64,000 nucleotides of DNA, taken from the NCBI RefSeq assembly GCF_000276665.1, contig NW_004955448.1:512539-576538 (forward strand). The letters are read 5' to 3'. Of this stretch, positions 1-11,792 are shown in pieces. The notes under the pieces are model-generated. The model worked only from the letters and a program-made list of their open reading frames with translations, made no database searches and was not told where the DNA came from. Position numbers and translations under genes: made by a program. Every line of letters begins with the position of its first letter. Positions within the stretch are counted from its first letter, which is position 1. This stretch comes from Chinchilla lanigera (Eukaryota > Chordata > Mammalia > Rodentia > Chinchillidae).

Positions 1-165
1 TCATCCCTGCCCTTGCCTTCATTTTTTTCTAGATTCATTGTTTTCTGGATTCATCTTCATTTTCTAGATTCAGTGTCAACACAGAAGCATTTGATGTATT
101 TTAAAAACAAACTATCCCGCCCTGTAGGGACATTGGATCATTTGAGCAACACTGAGAAAATGTAC
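1..165 (-). other. CP: CP intron 3 (partial)
   Basis: Sequence downstream, in the minus-strand sense, of the CP exon 3 donor. It begins with a GT at 165-164 and runs off the window edge. No coding similarity or clear repeat is visible. The next CP exon must lie outside the window. Confidence 0.85.
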
Positions 166-378
166 CTTTTTTACAGATTATTAAAGGTCCAATGAGTCCT
201 GAAGCAATATCTTTTGGAGCATCAATGTGGGAATGGTAAATCCGAGTCACACAATTGCTGTCTCCCTCACCAGGACTCTGTTGTTTATCAGCATCCAATA
301 TGTACGTATACAGTTGTCCTGGAAGCACTTTGTCATCTGCCTTGTAAAAATCCGTGGTGTTATCAGGGTAGATGGCCC
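166..378 (-). CDS. CP: Ceruloplasmin, coding exon 3
   Basis: Ceruloplasmin is the secreted multicopper ferroxidase of plasma. This 213-nt exon reads through as about 71 residues, from G-A-I-Y-P-D-N-T-T to [11 protein letters not shown], and is almost identical to human CP in its second half. Visible features are the conserved N-glycosylation sequon NTT and the motif R-I-Y-H-S-H-I-D, whose two histidines are ligands of the trinuclear copper cluster in domain 1. The exon follows an acceptor ending in TCTAG and ends with G before GTACAT, so it enters in phase 1 and leaves in phase 1. That fits exon 2 and the family's K-K-D junction. The frame has no stop. The rest of the gene lies beyond position 1. 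Confidence 0.97.
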
Positions 379-984
379 CTAGAAAAGCACGCAGTGAAGT
401 TACAAAATGAATGTTTTTGAACTTCACACAGGAAATATATAGTCCATCAATTCTTTCAGCAAACTTTCAACATTTGAGTGGTGCCCCTTGTGGATGTAGC
501 AATGTCCTATTGAAACACAGAGAAATGAGAGACTAAGGGTTAGAGACGTAGACACTTCACATGGATTGAGTCTTCAGGGAGCAACAATAGATATCTCAGG
601 GGGATTATGAATAATGGCTTGCAATTTGCAAAATGACTTCCCTTTCTTATAATCTGAAACTTCTTATATAATATCAGATTTATGTGAAGTAACAATGGAA
701 ATTCAAAAATTTTTACTTTGAATTTTGGAAATGCTCAAATACAGAAGTTGCAATGAATCTCCATATACCTCCAAATTTGTTGAACTTCCCATGTACCATT
801 CAAACCTAGTTTAAGCATGCTAAACTCATAGCTAATCTTGTTTCCTCCATAACCCTACTCATTCTTATCTCCAGCAGTGCAAATTCCAGAAATCATATTA
901 CATCCATAGATGTAATAGATACCTGAGTATGTATCTCTAAAAAATGAGAACATGTTTTTCTTTAATTTTAAGAAAAACACAAAA

Positions 985-1165
985 GCCCAGTGTGGTGGTG
1001 TATGATTATAATCCCAGCATTTGGGAGATGGAGCTAGGAGGATTGCAAGTTGGAGCCCACCCTGGCAATTTAGTGAGACCCTGCCTCAACACTAAAAAAT
1101 AAAAATGGGCTGAGAATATAGCTCAGTGTGAAGGCCCTGGATCCAATCCCCAGTTTAAAGGAGGG
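985..1165 (+). repeat. B1-ID dimeric SINE
   Basis: A B1-like monomer (GTGGTGGTGTATGATTATAATCCCAGCA, interrupted here only by ordinary divergence, then GAGACCCTGCCTC) is followed after a short A-rich linker by an ID-like half with ATAGCTCAGTG and CCAATCCCCAG. This order, B1 then ID, is the B1-dID arrangement known from several non-murid rodent families. A GA-rich simple tract (1150-1220) follows. It is diverged, so probably old. Confidence 0.7.
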
Positions 1166-1442
1166 GAATGATGATGAAGAGGAGGAGGAGGAGGAAGACA
1201 AGGAGTAGGAAGAGAAGGAAAAGGACAATGACATTATTATAATTTGAAAATGCCAGTTTTCTAATGTACCATGCAATTGTAAAATGGAAAAAGAGAATAA
1301 CTCATTTATGGTATTACTCATTTATGCTATTAATGTAATTGTTTTGTTTAGAAAAACAAACAGAAAAAAGAGGTACTGTAAACATTTACTTTTAAAAATA
1401 ATTCCTCTTTTAAAAACAAAAACTAATAATTAATGAAATCTA

Positions 1443-1548
1443 GTTTTCTTTTTTCTTTTTTCTTTTTTTCTTGCGGTACCAGGGATTGAACTCACAACCT
1501 TGTACTTGCCAGGCAGGTGCTTATGCCACTGAGCTAAATCCGTAGCCC
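1443..1548 (-). repeat. ID SINE, antisense
   Basis: Pyrimidine tail followed by the reverse complement of the tRNA-derived ID body: TTGCCAGGCAGGTGC and CCACTGAGCTAAATCC mark the antisense B-box and A-box parts. It carries the GGTACC 3' end typical of the ID subfamily in this window. Confidence 0.85.
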
Positions 1549-2011
1549 TCCAAGTCTTGTTTTCTATTAATTTTCAGAGTTGACTCTTACAATTTCAGTG
1601 AACTGTAACATGACCTTGATTTTTCTTATGATAATACCTGATGTTTACTAAGCTATTATTATGTACTTTTATTGCTTTTTTTTATAGACAAAAAAACTAA
1701 AGCATGACTTAGGTATCTTGGTAAATGTCACCTCTCCATCCAAAGGGGATGCTGAGTGTGACCATTATTACCATGTCATTTGAGTGGAGTAAGATATGCC
1801 TAGCAGATTAGTAAAGTACTGTGCTAGGCGTGTTTGTGGATAATTGACATGTAGGTAAGCAAACAGAGGGAAAAGAGCCATTCCAATTGATAGGTTTGTA
1901 GCGTGGGTGGAATAAACAGGGAGGAAAGAAGGAAGTGTGCCTGTTTTGAAAACGTCCAGTCTTCTTGAGCAAGTGCATCTTTCACAGCTGTCACCTCTGG
2001 TCATCAATCTC

Positions 2012-2291
2012 CAGGTCTCACTTATCCAGCCTTCCAGGGCAGACTTCCGCCAGCGACTCTCCAGTGAGTTTCAGACCTTCAACGTTGTACTGGTGGTGCA
2101 TCCTTGGTCCCTCTTGTTCTCCCATCTTCTTGGGCTGAGCAGCTGCTGGATCTTCTATCTCTCTAGCACATAGATGGCCATTGTGGATTCTTTCACCTCA
2201 GATCCTGTAAGCTTATCTAATAAATCCCTTTGCATAATTATGCATATATTTTCTATTGATTCTGTTGTTCTAGAGAACTCTAACTAATACA
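2012..2291 (+). repeat. LTR-like old repeat fragment
   Basis: The 3' part has a polyadenylation-like AATAAATCCCTTTG followed by GGAGAACC-like and CTAACTAATACAC sequence, a pattern common to 3' ends of old mammalian LTR elements. Family not assigned and the 5' limit is approximate. Confidence 0.35.
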
Positions 2292-2376
2292 CTGAGACTA
2301 AACCCTGACCTGTTAATTCAAAGCCCTTTCTCTTAACCACAACAAAAACCACCCTTTTTCACGTCATCATCAAGCA

Positions 2377-2703
2377 CAGGTTGAGCATTCCCAGTCCAAA
2401 AATCTGAAATTCAAACTGCTCCAAAATCCAAAATTTGAGGATCAACATGAAAATTTCATACCCTGAAACTTTGTTTCATGCCCCAAAGTGTTGAATATAT
2501 GTATTTAAATCTCTTCAGCCTATACGTATAAGGTGTATATAAAATGTAAATGAATTTTGTGTTTAGACTTGAATCCCATTGACAAGATATCTCATTATAC
2601 ACAAACTGTCTAAAAATCTGAAAAAAAAAAAAAAACAAAAAAAAAACTTGAAATTCAAAATACTTCCGGTCCTAAACATTCTGAATAAAAGACATTCAGC
2701 CTA
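2377..2703. mobile_element. MER2-like DNA transposon (Tigger-type MITE)
   Basis: The two ends are imperfect inverted repeats (CAGGTTGAGCATTCCC on the left, ATTCTGAATAAAAGACATTC on the right) with internal AAAATCTGAAATTCAAA-type sequence at both sides. The interior segment around 2515-2590 (ATAAGGTGTATATAAAATG, GAATTTTGTGTTTAGACTTG) matches what I recall of MER2. Non-autonomous and ancient. An A-rich expansion sits at 2620-2646. Confidence 0.7.
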
Positions 2704-2789
2704 TACCATGAATAAGATCATAAGCATCTCATCTTTGTCAGTCTTTTTCTTATTTTTTATTTTGAAACAATAACTATCTCACTTAGTCA

Positions 2790-2882
2790 CTGAGTTGCCC
2801 AGGCCAGCCTTGAACTTGTGATCCTCCTATCTCAGCCTTCTAGATCCTGGAATTACAGGCATATGTCACCATGCCCATCATG
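2790..2882 (-). repeat. B1-like SINE fragment, antisense
   Basis: TTGCCCAGGCCAGCCTTGAA and GGAATTACAGGCATATG are reverse-complement B1/7SL-derived SINE blocks. Truncated at the 5' side of the element. Confidence 0.75.
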
Positions 2883-3385
2883 CACCATTCTTTATAACTG
2901 CTAAGTCTGACATTCAAATGACTCCTCAGTTAATTGTGTCTCAGACGTGACTCTAGAGTCACTCAAGCCACATGTAACATTTGGCTAATGTATGAGACTA
3001 CTCATGCCACCTAAACTGGGATAGTTTATCCAAAATTAGGATGGGAGATGACAGCAGCTACAATATGAACATGTGCAGAAATTTCAGGGATAAGACAAGC
3101 CCCATTTAAAGTCCTTTCTCTTCCCTCTGGAGGTTTGCCTCTTGTAGGATAAGCCACATTGTCTATTTTTCTTATTCTGATTATTTGGCTGGAAAAGAAT
3201 TAGACATTGAAAGAGGCTGCATGACTTTCAGTATCTGAGTCCACCCAGAAATCTATGACATTCACACTTTACACAAACTTGCACAACCAAGAGAAACACA
3301 ACATTATAATGATGAACCAAAGTACTTTTTGATGAAATGATGTAGAGCTAAATGACATAGCTACAGGTCTTGTCCAAAAGGAGAA

Positions 3386-3800
3386 TGTTATGGATTCGAT
3401 CTAAAATGTCCTCTGAAAGTCCTATGTTCAGAGGTGGGGTTTTGGGAAGGGGATTGGATCATGGGAGAACTACACTCAGCAGTAGTATCTATGGATGAGT
3501 TCATAGCTGAATGTGCTATAAGGAGATAGAGCCTTGCGGGAAGAGGCCAGTCACTGAAGGTGTGATCTGAGGACATATTCTTGTCCCTGTCTTCTCCCTT
3601 TTCTCTCTGCTTTCTGGTCACCATGGGTTGAGCAGTTTTCTTCCACCATGCCCTTCCACCCTGTGGTTTCTGCCCTGAAGTCAGCTGACCATGAGCAGAA
3701 CCCACTGAAACCATGAGCCAAAATAAACCTCTCCTCCTGTAAGTTGTGGATGTCAGGTATTATGTCCCAGCAACAGGAAACTGACTAACACAGAGAGATG
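3386..3800 (+). mobile_element. Solitary LTR-type repeat (MaLR-like)
   Basis: Starts with TGTTATGGATTCGATC, carries a GGATTGGATCATGGG-like block, and ends with GAGCCAAAATAAACCTCTCC, a CAGGTATTATGTCCCAGC block and CTGACTAACACA. An AATAAA signal sits near the 3' end, as in a solo LTR. A second, diverged member of the same family lies at about 19,010-19,332. Old endogenous-retrovirus-like relic; no coding part present. Confidence 0.6.
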
Positions 3801-3845
3801 TTTGAGCACTAAAAAGTAAGAGGAAGTTCCACAGCATGAACTTAC

Positions 3846-4093
3846 CCTCATGCTCCTTATAGTAGGTTACTCCATGTGCATGAAAAGTGTAGGGCCTAGA
3901 GGCAAAGTTTTTTAAATGTATGTAAACTTTATCTCCAATTTCAGCTTTGACAATAGGGCCTAAAAACCCTAGCCAATTTGGTTTCTCTACAGTTGCACTA
4001 AAGGTTCCATCTGTGTACTGATAATAAAGGGCTTTCTTGTATGTTCTTCCAATTCTGTCTTGGCCACTTTGAAGATAGATGTTGTACTGGTCC
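3846..4093 (-). CDS. CP: Ceruloplasmin, coding exon 2
   Basis: A 248-nt exon, not obvious as a long open frame because no methionine begins it. Read after an acceptor TTGCAG it gives [17 protein letters not shown], then [21 protein letters not shown] and [13 protein letters not shown], ending ...E-H-E-G at a GTAAGT donor. These are first-cupredoxin-domain blocks of CP. The H-A-H-G pair supplies two more histidines of the type 2/type 3 copper cluster. One base completes a lysine codon from exon 1, and one base is left for exon 3, so all phases agree. Confidence 0.96.
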
Positions 4094-5764
4094 CTGCAAG
4101 GGAAAATAAGACAACTTAATCAGAGGCCAGCATTTCTGAAAATTACATTATAATTAAGGGAAAATTAATAACCATATCACATTAAATGTTTGCCTGTTGT
4201 AAGGAGGCCTTCAAAAATGAAATGGAGAGCTGGAGCTTAACCTCATTGTTTTATTTATGTGAGGTGTTTCATATCAGGTATATAGTGGAGAACTATCTGA
4301 AGCCACCATAAAAATGTGGCACATATTACTGCAGTAAATTTCTCAAGATTTTTGTATAAAACAGAAGCATTTTGGAATACTGTAGAATGCAAAATTAAAG
4401 TGAAATATAATAAAGTATTTAAGGTACTTTTTCACTATCACATAACCCTTAGCTACAGGAAAAAAATGTGATTATAAGGAATCAATATGGATATTTGACA
4501 TCAAAGTTTGTATGTAACATATGTATAAGCATTTTTTCCTGTAGAAATTAATGGCACTTTATTATTCTATCATTTTTATTTCATTTAGCATACCTAAATG
4601 AAGATCGGAATTGAAACATGCAATATAAGTGAGTTCTTAAATTGTCTTTGGATTTAAATTATCTGTGTTTTTTCAAATTTTTCACTACAGTAGATAGTTG
4701 ACATCGAATGTGTATGTTTGGAATAGTGCCTGTTAGTAGCTGCCTAAAAGTTTCCCGAATATACCAACTTAGTAAACAGTAACCATGATAAAAAAGGTAA
4801 GAAAAGAATAAAAATAAAGTTGGCATTTGAACTCAAACTGACCCTTAAATTACTGACTTTAATGACAGCTGCAGACAGCTCAGTGGGGCCTGCTAGTGAG
4901 CAATGCAATGCAGTCATTTAGAAGGACGCGCTTCAGTCATGGGCTTCAGCCAGCTCCTCTACAGTCAAGGTCTCTTCCAAGGCCCCAACCAAAGTCTCTT
5001 CTTGAAGTGGGGGGATGTGTGAAAAATTACTTTTAAAATAATTGATTTGAAACTATTATACAGTACAGGTCAAGTTTTTAGCATTTGGAATCCTTTTTTA
5101 ATGTATTGCAATATGCAAACTGGCTTTTCCATCTTGTCTTTTTACTGTGAAAAATTCCCTTTAACCAAGTTGGGAAATATTTCACATCATGTGATATTTT
5201 GGGGGAGTTCTATTTGCTTATGGTCTGTCTCCAAAGAAACACCAAAAGGTCATTAGGGAATGTCTGTTTAATTTCAAGAGAACCGCTTGAGGACAAAGGG
5301 TCAGTTACTAGAAGCAGGAAGTTTGCCAGCCAGCTATTCAGTCACAAAAATCTATTTTAATTGGTTTTTGAACCGAACAAATAATTCACATTAAATTGTA
5401 GTTTCTCCTCTTGAAAATTGCAATATGTTCTTTTCTACTCATTACAGTATATTTTTCCCTCCCAATAACAAAAGTTTTTATTTTCAGTATCCCTCCTTAA
5501 AATAAAACCCTAACTCCTATAATTTATGGTAGATTCAAACACAGAAATAAGTTTTTAATAATAGGGGATTTTCTATATTGCTTAGTAAGACAATAATAAT
5601 ACTCTTCCCCTCGTGAATTCAGAATTCACTCAAGTGGTCTCTGTTTAATACTTACATATAGTTACTAAAAACATCATCAGTATTGTAGATGAAAAGTTGC
5701 TGGATGTTTCCCTTCATTAACTGAGAAATAATGTACTAGACTTTAATTGCTTCATGACAAAGAA

Positions 5765-6110
5765 TCAATAGCAGCTTGAAATAATACCCATTTACACCCT
5801 CACAGTTCTGTGAGTCGTCAGTCTGATGCCTGATGACTGCAGTCTCTGATTGGGACATAACAAGGCTGAGCAGGTGTCTGAAGCCTTGTGGCAAATTCAC
5901 CTTTTTAGACCATTCTGGCCACAGGCATAATTCAGTGCGCTGATTTTGCAAGACTGAAATTCCTGTTTACTGGGGCTGGGGTCTCTTCCTTAAAGCTACC
6001 TGCATGCTTCCCAAGTGGAACCATTTGATCAGCACCAGTGGGAAATCCTCCTTGCATCTCTTTGAATCTCTGACTTTCTCTTTTGCCACCAGAGGACTCT
6101 CTACATTTAG
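5765..6110 (+). repeat. Ancient interspersed repeat, family unassigned
   Basis: Contains CACAGTTCTGTGAGTCGTCA and an AACAAGGCTGAGCAGGTGT block, resembling a widespread old mammalian repeat whose start reads 'TGCTGTAACAAATTAC...'. Related start segments occur at 16,818 and 61,957. Boundaries are approximate. Confidence 0.35.
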
Positions 6111-8659
6111 ATGAGGCCACCCAGACAGTATCCCTAAGGTTGGTGTTGCCGTTGACTAAAACATACGTCGTGGGAGTGAGAGCTTAGCCTACTCAGGTTT
6201 TGGAGATTCAGAGCAAGACATTTTTGCAGGCTGCTTTAGAAATTTGGCCTACTACACACAGCAGTCATGAAGAAATAGGAGCTCAGCAGAGACTCGGTCC
6301 GAGGTGCATAGCACCAACTTATATGCAACTATAATTTTTTTTAATAACAAGGCTTGCTTCACCAGCACAACGTGAACACAATACTTAATGATCAACCTTC
6401 TGTTTTCACTATTCTTAGGAAAAATAGAAACTATGATAATAAACTGTAGAGGTAGTTTATTTAATTAGTTCTTTAATACAGCTTACCCTGTACTAAAGGA
6501 TAGTCATTTAATTGGTTCTTTAATACAGGCTATCCTGTGTGGAAGGAACAACTGTGTTTGTACCACAGTAGCTATTGCTTGCTCATTTTTTATTTGGCAA
6601 CTTTAGAGAATGAGTCACTGTATGTGAATTTTTCAGGTAACGTTACCTAAAAATTGTACTTCTTTAAGAATCATGTAAAAGTTGTCAAATTAACTTTAGA
6701 AAAGTGTTAAAAATCATTAATTAGGAGGCCATCAGCCTGAGATAGCTCTAATGTCTTGGGTTCTGTGTAAGCAAACCAAAACACACTTCAATGGAAACAA
6801 TCAAATGAAATCTAAACTTACATAGTCAGCAATCAGAAGCAAATCGCTAACTGGAGGCTTTGCAAACCAGAAACTGCCTGTTAACTTCTAGGAATTTTCC
6901 ACTTTAATCAGATATGTTTTCTTAAGCTTGCTTCTTTGAGTACCTTATAAAATTCGCTTCTCTTCTACCTCCCCACTCCCTAGTGAACTCTGTGTGTCTC
7001 CTGCAGCCAGATTCACAAATGACTGAATGCTGAAATAATCTTGTTAAAATTTCAATGTGCCTAAGTTTATTTTTTAATAGAAATAAAATAATAAATGACT
7101 TCAGTGCAAGATTTTTCTCTAAAATACTGTTTGCTATCCTGTTTTCTTAAATAGGATATAATGGGGAGAAAGTTACCTTTTTGCTCATAACACTAGTAAA
7201 GAGCATTTATTGAGCACATTACAGTCTGATCACCCAAGATCACATTTTAATTATCCTTGTATTGGACAGTAGCATGGCCTTAAGTTGTTGTCTGTTTCCC
7301 TGGCCAGAGTTTGAGCTGTTTGGCTTCTTAGACTTTGTGTTTATTCATAATGACACCTTCACTGTATCACTTGTTTTCAAACCTACAATGGACTGGAAAA
7401 CTAGGTAACAAAGTTTGTAAAACATGTACATTAAGAAATTCCCCAAGCCTTAGTGAGAGCCTCCAAAACCAAGCATAAAAGGGTTTGGTAATATCTGTTC
7501 TTGTGATTAGAGAAATTTTCACTTATTTCCAGCTTTCTAGAAGTCACTGGGAAAAAAGTAACCTAAAGATAATAGTATTATCTATGCTATTGTACAGTCA
7601 GTTCAATAAATATTTAACTGATGCCTCTGATGGGTCAAGAACACACTGTTATACTTACTAATTTTTATGTATGTTTTCTTAATTCTTATTAAATATAACA
7701 GAATAAGTAAATTACTTTCCACCTACCCCTTTAGAAATAAAAAAGGAGCATTAATAACAAAAGGTAAACTCTATTTTCTTAGCCAGGAAAGTAAAAAAAC
7801 CAAACATTTATTCATTTGTGTTCACATAGTCACAGATATTATTTTGTGTCTCCTGTGATCAAGCAGTAGTCATAACAGGTGGAGTTCTTGCCATCTCAAT
7901 ATATCTTTTCCTCATTACTCAGGACCTTCAAGGTCAATACCCAATTTAATCCAGTTCTTCACCTAACACCCATCTTGTACTCTTTCACATCTTATTCCTC
8001 ATCTTGTTTATTTCTACTGCTTTTTAGCCATCACATAAGACAGAGCGCCAACCATGCCTAGTGATACTCTATCATTTTTCACTGACTGGGCTGGACATGT
8101 CAGTGAAACCTTGGGCAATCTGGGACAAAGAAGGGAACAAAAAGTTGCTACCATATTCATCTATTCAAAAAGTTTAATAAAATATTGGTAAAATTGTAAA
8201 GCTGTAGTCACTGCTCAGATGTATGGGGAAAAGAATCGTAGACCATGTGACCAACCCCACCAGGGTCTGTGCCACCCTAGGCTGCTGTTGAATCCACAAA
8301 AGGGTACAGTTCAATGACAGAAAGAAAGGTGAACTTCAACTGGAAAATGCCCCAGTTTTCTTTCCAAGTATCCTTAAGTATCCCTAGTAAGTAACAATGG
8401 TGTAAGCAAATACTTATACTCACTGGATAGCCACTGCAAGAGTATCTGAAAACAAACTAATCCCCCCTACCAAATTCTTACCAGCCTCCTTCCCTCTTCT
8501 GTTCCCTAATTTCTAGTATTAGAGACTCCTTTATAGTAGCATGGTTGGAGAACTGTTGCACATAATTTGTGCCCAATAAACTGATTTTTGATCATAAAGA
8601 ATGGCAGGCAGTTAATGGTAGTATGGAATAAAGCAACACATGTATTTATACATCTATTT

Positions 8660-8728
8660 ATTGCTATAATGGGGAGCAAACTCAGGGCCATGCACATGCT
8701 CTACCCCTAAGCTATACTCTGAGCCTAA
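8660..8728 (-). repeat. Old ID SINE fragment, antisense
   Basis: AACTCAGGGCCATGCACATG followed by CCCCTAAGCTATACTCTGAG resembles a diverged antisense ID body. No tail or target-site duplication is clear. Confidence 0.5.
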
Positions 8729-9489
8729 CATTTTTATCCTTTAGTATACCTGACCTTTTTCCTTAGAAATAAAAACATATAGTTTACAATGTATTTACCA
8801 GGATAACACTGAATCTATACAAAATAATGTTTCTAATGATGCAGTGAAAATATGGCATACTCCTAAGAAAAGAATATTATTGCTAAACCAGATTTCAGAA
8901 AAAATAATAGTTGCAAGATGTACTAGTTGTCTTTATACCAAGTTATCTTTAGGTCAGATTTTCCTTACTGCATATTACTAATTTAATAGCATAATTAGAT
9001 ATTATTGCCAGCTATGGATTTATTTTTTACATGAAAAATTCAAAAATATGTAAAATTAAACAGAATGGTATATACTCATTAATAAGAGTCAATAGTTGTG
9101 ATATTTGACATACTTACTTAACCATGTTTTAAAGATACACTCTCTGCAGCTGCTGTCATTGGGTTTATTTGTATGTAATCACCATTAAAATATATCTGTT
9201 AATGTAATGAATTTTGGTTTTGAATGCACAATTTCCATTGGTGGTAAATGTTTGATTCATATTATTTAAAATGATGGCCTCAGTATAAATAAAGTTCCAA
9301 GATTTAAAAAAAATGCTTCAGCTATAACTGTGTATTTTGCTTTATTGTATATAGTGAATATTGCTTGACACAAAGGAGCTTTCAAATCAAACATGAAAAC
9401 ACACACTTAAACCACATAGAGTGTTTTCAGGGCCATGAAAATAAGTATCTAATACTCTTTGGTACAGATATATATGATTGCTGAGGACA

Positions 9490-9640
9490 GTGCTGTGCTG
9501 AGAGTTTTGCATGTACCCACTCTCCAAACAATGCTATGAGTTGTGATTATTACCCACTTGTACAGGGACGGACTATGAAGCTCTGAAAGACAAATTCCAT
9601 TCACTCAGTGCACACGGTAATCCAGCAAGTATTAGGAAGA
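9490..9640 (-). repeat. MIR SINE fragment, antisense
   Basis: A string of MIR-type blocks in order (CAATGCTATGAGTTGTGATT, ATTACCCACTTGTACAG, AGCTCTGAAAGAC) indicates an old mammalian-wide tRNA-derived SINE. Confidence 0.55.
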
Positions 9641-10035
9641 ATCATACTTGTTAAAGTTGTATTTTATTTCTATAAATGACGTTTAGAAGGATTTAAAAAA
9701 TTTCATCCTTGCCATTAATGAGAAGCATATGGTGTCATAAACCAACATTCCTTACAGTCACTGTTTAGATAATCTTCTGCATCAAAGGAATGCTGATGGC
9801 AGATGCAGTAGTGACTGGCCAGCCAGCACTGTTCCCCAAGACTAACGTGAAAGGATTGGGTTAGCTGTCTACTGAAAAGCATTCAGATTATAGAGGAGAC
9901 TGACAAAGTATCTTAAATTTCAAGCCTATGCTTTGAAGTTTCTGTGTATAACAAATTAAAGAAATATTTCATCATACTGACTTTAAATTCATAATTTGTA
10001 GATGCAGCCCATAAGCAATAAAAATAGTGACTTAC

Positions 10036-10181
10036 TTGTCAGCTGAAATAAGCGTCTTTACCTCATCGTCAGGGGCATAATTCCAAGTTGTCTCATTAAT
10101 TCCAATGTAATAATGCGTATCTTTTGTCCAGGCTGGAGTACTATATAAAAACAGAAAGATGCCAAGCACAAAAAGCTTCAT
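10036..10181 (-). CDS. CP: Ceruloplasmin, coding exon 1 with start codon
   Basis: Starts at ATG (10,181-10,179). The N-terminus [19 protein letters not shown] is a classical signal peptide with cleavage expected after A-W-T, leaving mature K-D-T-H-Y-Y-I-G, homologous to human CP. An in-frame upstream ATG 54 nt earlier exists but would bury the signal peptide, and human CP starts at the equivalent of the chosen one. The coding part is 146 nt (48 codons plus AA) and ends at AA before GTAAGT; the split codon becomes lysine with exon 2. Oddity: N29-E30-T31 makes an N-glycosylation sequon where human CP, from memory, has I-E-T. Confidence 0.97.
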
Positions 10182-10300
10182 TTTCTTCCTCTCTTGGAGC
10201 CAGAGAAACAATGAAGTAAAATTAGAAGCAGGCAATTTTATAAATATGGCTGTCTTCCTTTATTTGCTTGATTGACACACTTAATGTTGCACAAGAGTAA
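10182..10300 (-). promoter_or_regulatory. CP: CP core promoter and short 5' UTR (candidate)
   Basis: On the minus strand TTATAAAAT (10,234-10,242) is a TATA-like box 53-61 nt before the ATG, which places a start site near 10,205-10,212 and a short 5' UTR. A C/EBP-type core TTGCACAA lies at 10,287-10,294 and a forkhead-like TATTTGC at 10,261-10,267. C/EBP control fits an acute-phase liver gene. Motifs are seen directly; function is inferred. Confidence 0.55.
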
Positions 10301-10867
10301 ATTGTTTCGTTAAAGCAAATATCATTTTCCAATTCAGTCAGGTTCTCGTAAACTCAGGGAGGAAAATGAAATAGTCCTTGGTTGCCAGGCTTGTCTGACT
10401 ACAAATAAAAAGTCAACAGTTATTGTTGGGCACTAAAGAATGCAAAACTCTGTGCTTTTTTCCTTTATTTATGCAAATTCCAGGAAAGCAGAGACCATCT
10501 CTAAATGCTCCCTTTGTTCCTCCAACAATGTGATGCAGTAGAGTGTCCTGCATCAGGCAGACTTAATAAACCGGGCCAAAGATTACATAAAATGAATTAA
10601 AATGTGCAGTTCTGTGTTATTTCTAAAAGCCTAACAAACACTTGTAACCTTTAAGATCTGAAACATGATACTTTGCATGCCAAACTTTAGTAAGTAACAA
10701 TAAGAATTCTATTTTGAAGGAGTTGTTGACTCAGCTTTGAGCACATCAGCACAGGAACTTTACCAAGTATCACAAAAACTTAATCACAGAAATTTGCTCC
10801 ATGGCAATTACTAGCACAGCATAGGAGTGATTGACAATTTTGTTTGACTCATCAAAGAAATCAGCCA

Positions 10868-10985
10868 TAAACGGGTTGGTGGCATGCACCTGTTCACAGC
10901 TACGCTGGTGACTCTGGGAAGAACATCACCAGGAGTTGATAGCAGCCTGGGCAATGTAGTAAAATCCTGCCTAAAAAAAAAAATC
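10868..10985 (+). repeat. B1-like SINE, diverged
   Basis: GGTGGCATGCACCTGTTCAC, GATAGCAGCCTGGGCAATG and an A-run tail at 10,973-10,984 fit an old B1 monomer in plus orientation. Confidence 0.65.
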
Positions 10986-11347
10986 CAAAATCAGAAACAG
11001 AAAATGAACCTGTCATCAGGCAAAGTGCAGTCTTAGTAAATAGAAAGTACCCTAGTTTATTAGCCTGGAATTTCTCTTGGAAGTGTGTGTGAATTTTAGA
11101 GTGGGAGACCTTTAATTAAAACCTTCTGTAAGTCATGAACCTCATAGCAGGATGTATAAAAGGACTTTTCTAAACTGAAGAAAATCTCGATGACAACAAT
11201 TGACACTGTGTTAATATACTCTTTTCTCTGGGAAAATGTAAAACAAAGCACGATATAAGTATTTGCCAGTGGCTGTCTAAATAAGTTGGTATGGGATGTT
11301 TGGATAGTGGTGCGTTAAAGGAATATTATAGCTCTGTTTATAAGAAA

Positions 11348-11480
11348 TATTATAGTCCAGCTCTGTCCTAAACACAGGATCTATAGCACTGAGTAAAACA
11401 CTCACAAAGTGTTTGCCCTTATGGAGTTTATAACCTACTTGGGAGCAACTGACAAGATACAAATGAGATATGGAATGCAC
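11348..11480 (+). repeat. L2-like 3' end fragment
   Basis: CCAGCTCTGTCCTAAACACA, GCCCTTATGGAGTTTATAA and GGGAGCAACTGACAAGATAC match the conserved tail pattern of L2 LINEs. Ancient and partial. Confidence 0.5.
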
Positions 11481-11710
11481 AGTACAGTGGTAAGAGCTGT
11501 GGAGGAAATGACCCAGGGAAGGGGAATAGTGAAGGTTGTAAAACTAGCAAGATAAAGATCAGAATCTGATCAATCTCAGACAACATGTTTAATCTTAGAT
11601 TTAGCTTCCTCATCTGTAAAATGTCAGCCTCACAAATGATTAGCTGACATGATATGAATGAACACACATAGAGGAGGAGCTCCTTTCACCAGCTAGTAAT
11701 AATCTCTTCT

Positions 11711-11792
11711 ATTTTGGGGATGCTGGGGATTGAAGCAAGGGCTTTCTAAATCCCAGGCAATCTCTCTGCCACTGAACTATATCCCCAGCCCT
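11711..11792 (-). repeat. ID-like SINE, antisense
   Basis: GATTGAAGCAAGGGCTTTCT and GCCACTGAACTATATCCCCA match the antisense ID body; diverged from the young copies elsewhere. Confidence 0.65.

Larger units (their letters stand above)
379..3845 (-). other. CP: CP intron 2
   Basis: Intron with GT at its 5' end (3845-3844) and AG at its 3' end (380-379). It contains a B1-ID dimer, a young-looking ID, a MER2-like DNA transposon, a B1 fragment and an LTR-type element, each listed separately. The remaining sequence shows no exon-like segment. Confidence 0.9.
4094..10035 (-). other. CP: CP intron 1
   Basis: About 5.9 kb, GT (10,035-10,034) to AG (4,095-4,094). It is AT-rich and comparatively repeat-poor; the recognisable pieces are an unassigned old repeat (5.77-6.11 kb), an old ID fragment (8.66 kb) and a MIR (9.49 kb). 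No further exon is evident. Confidence 0.9.

Noticed and set aside
101..165. Extension of CP exon 3 reading past the donor (G-T-F-S-Q...)
   Set aside because: The open frame continues into the intron by chance; the GT donor at 165-164, the phase and the family sequence end the exon at 166.
10182..10235. Upstream in-frame methionine giving an 18-residue longer CP
   Set aside because: It would place polar residues before the signal peptide, lies at or above the predicted TATA box, and the homologous protein starts at the downstream ATG.
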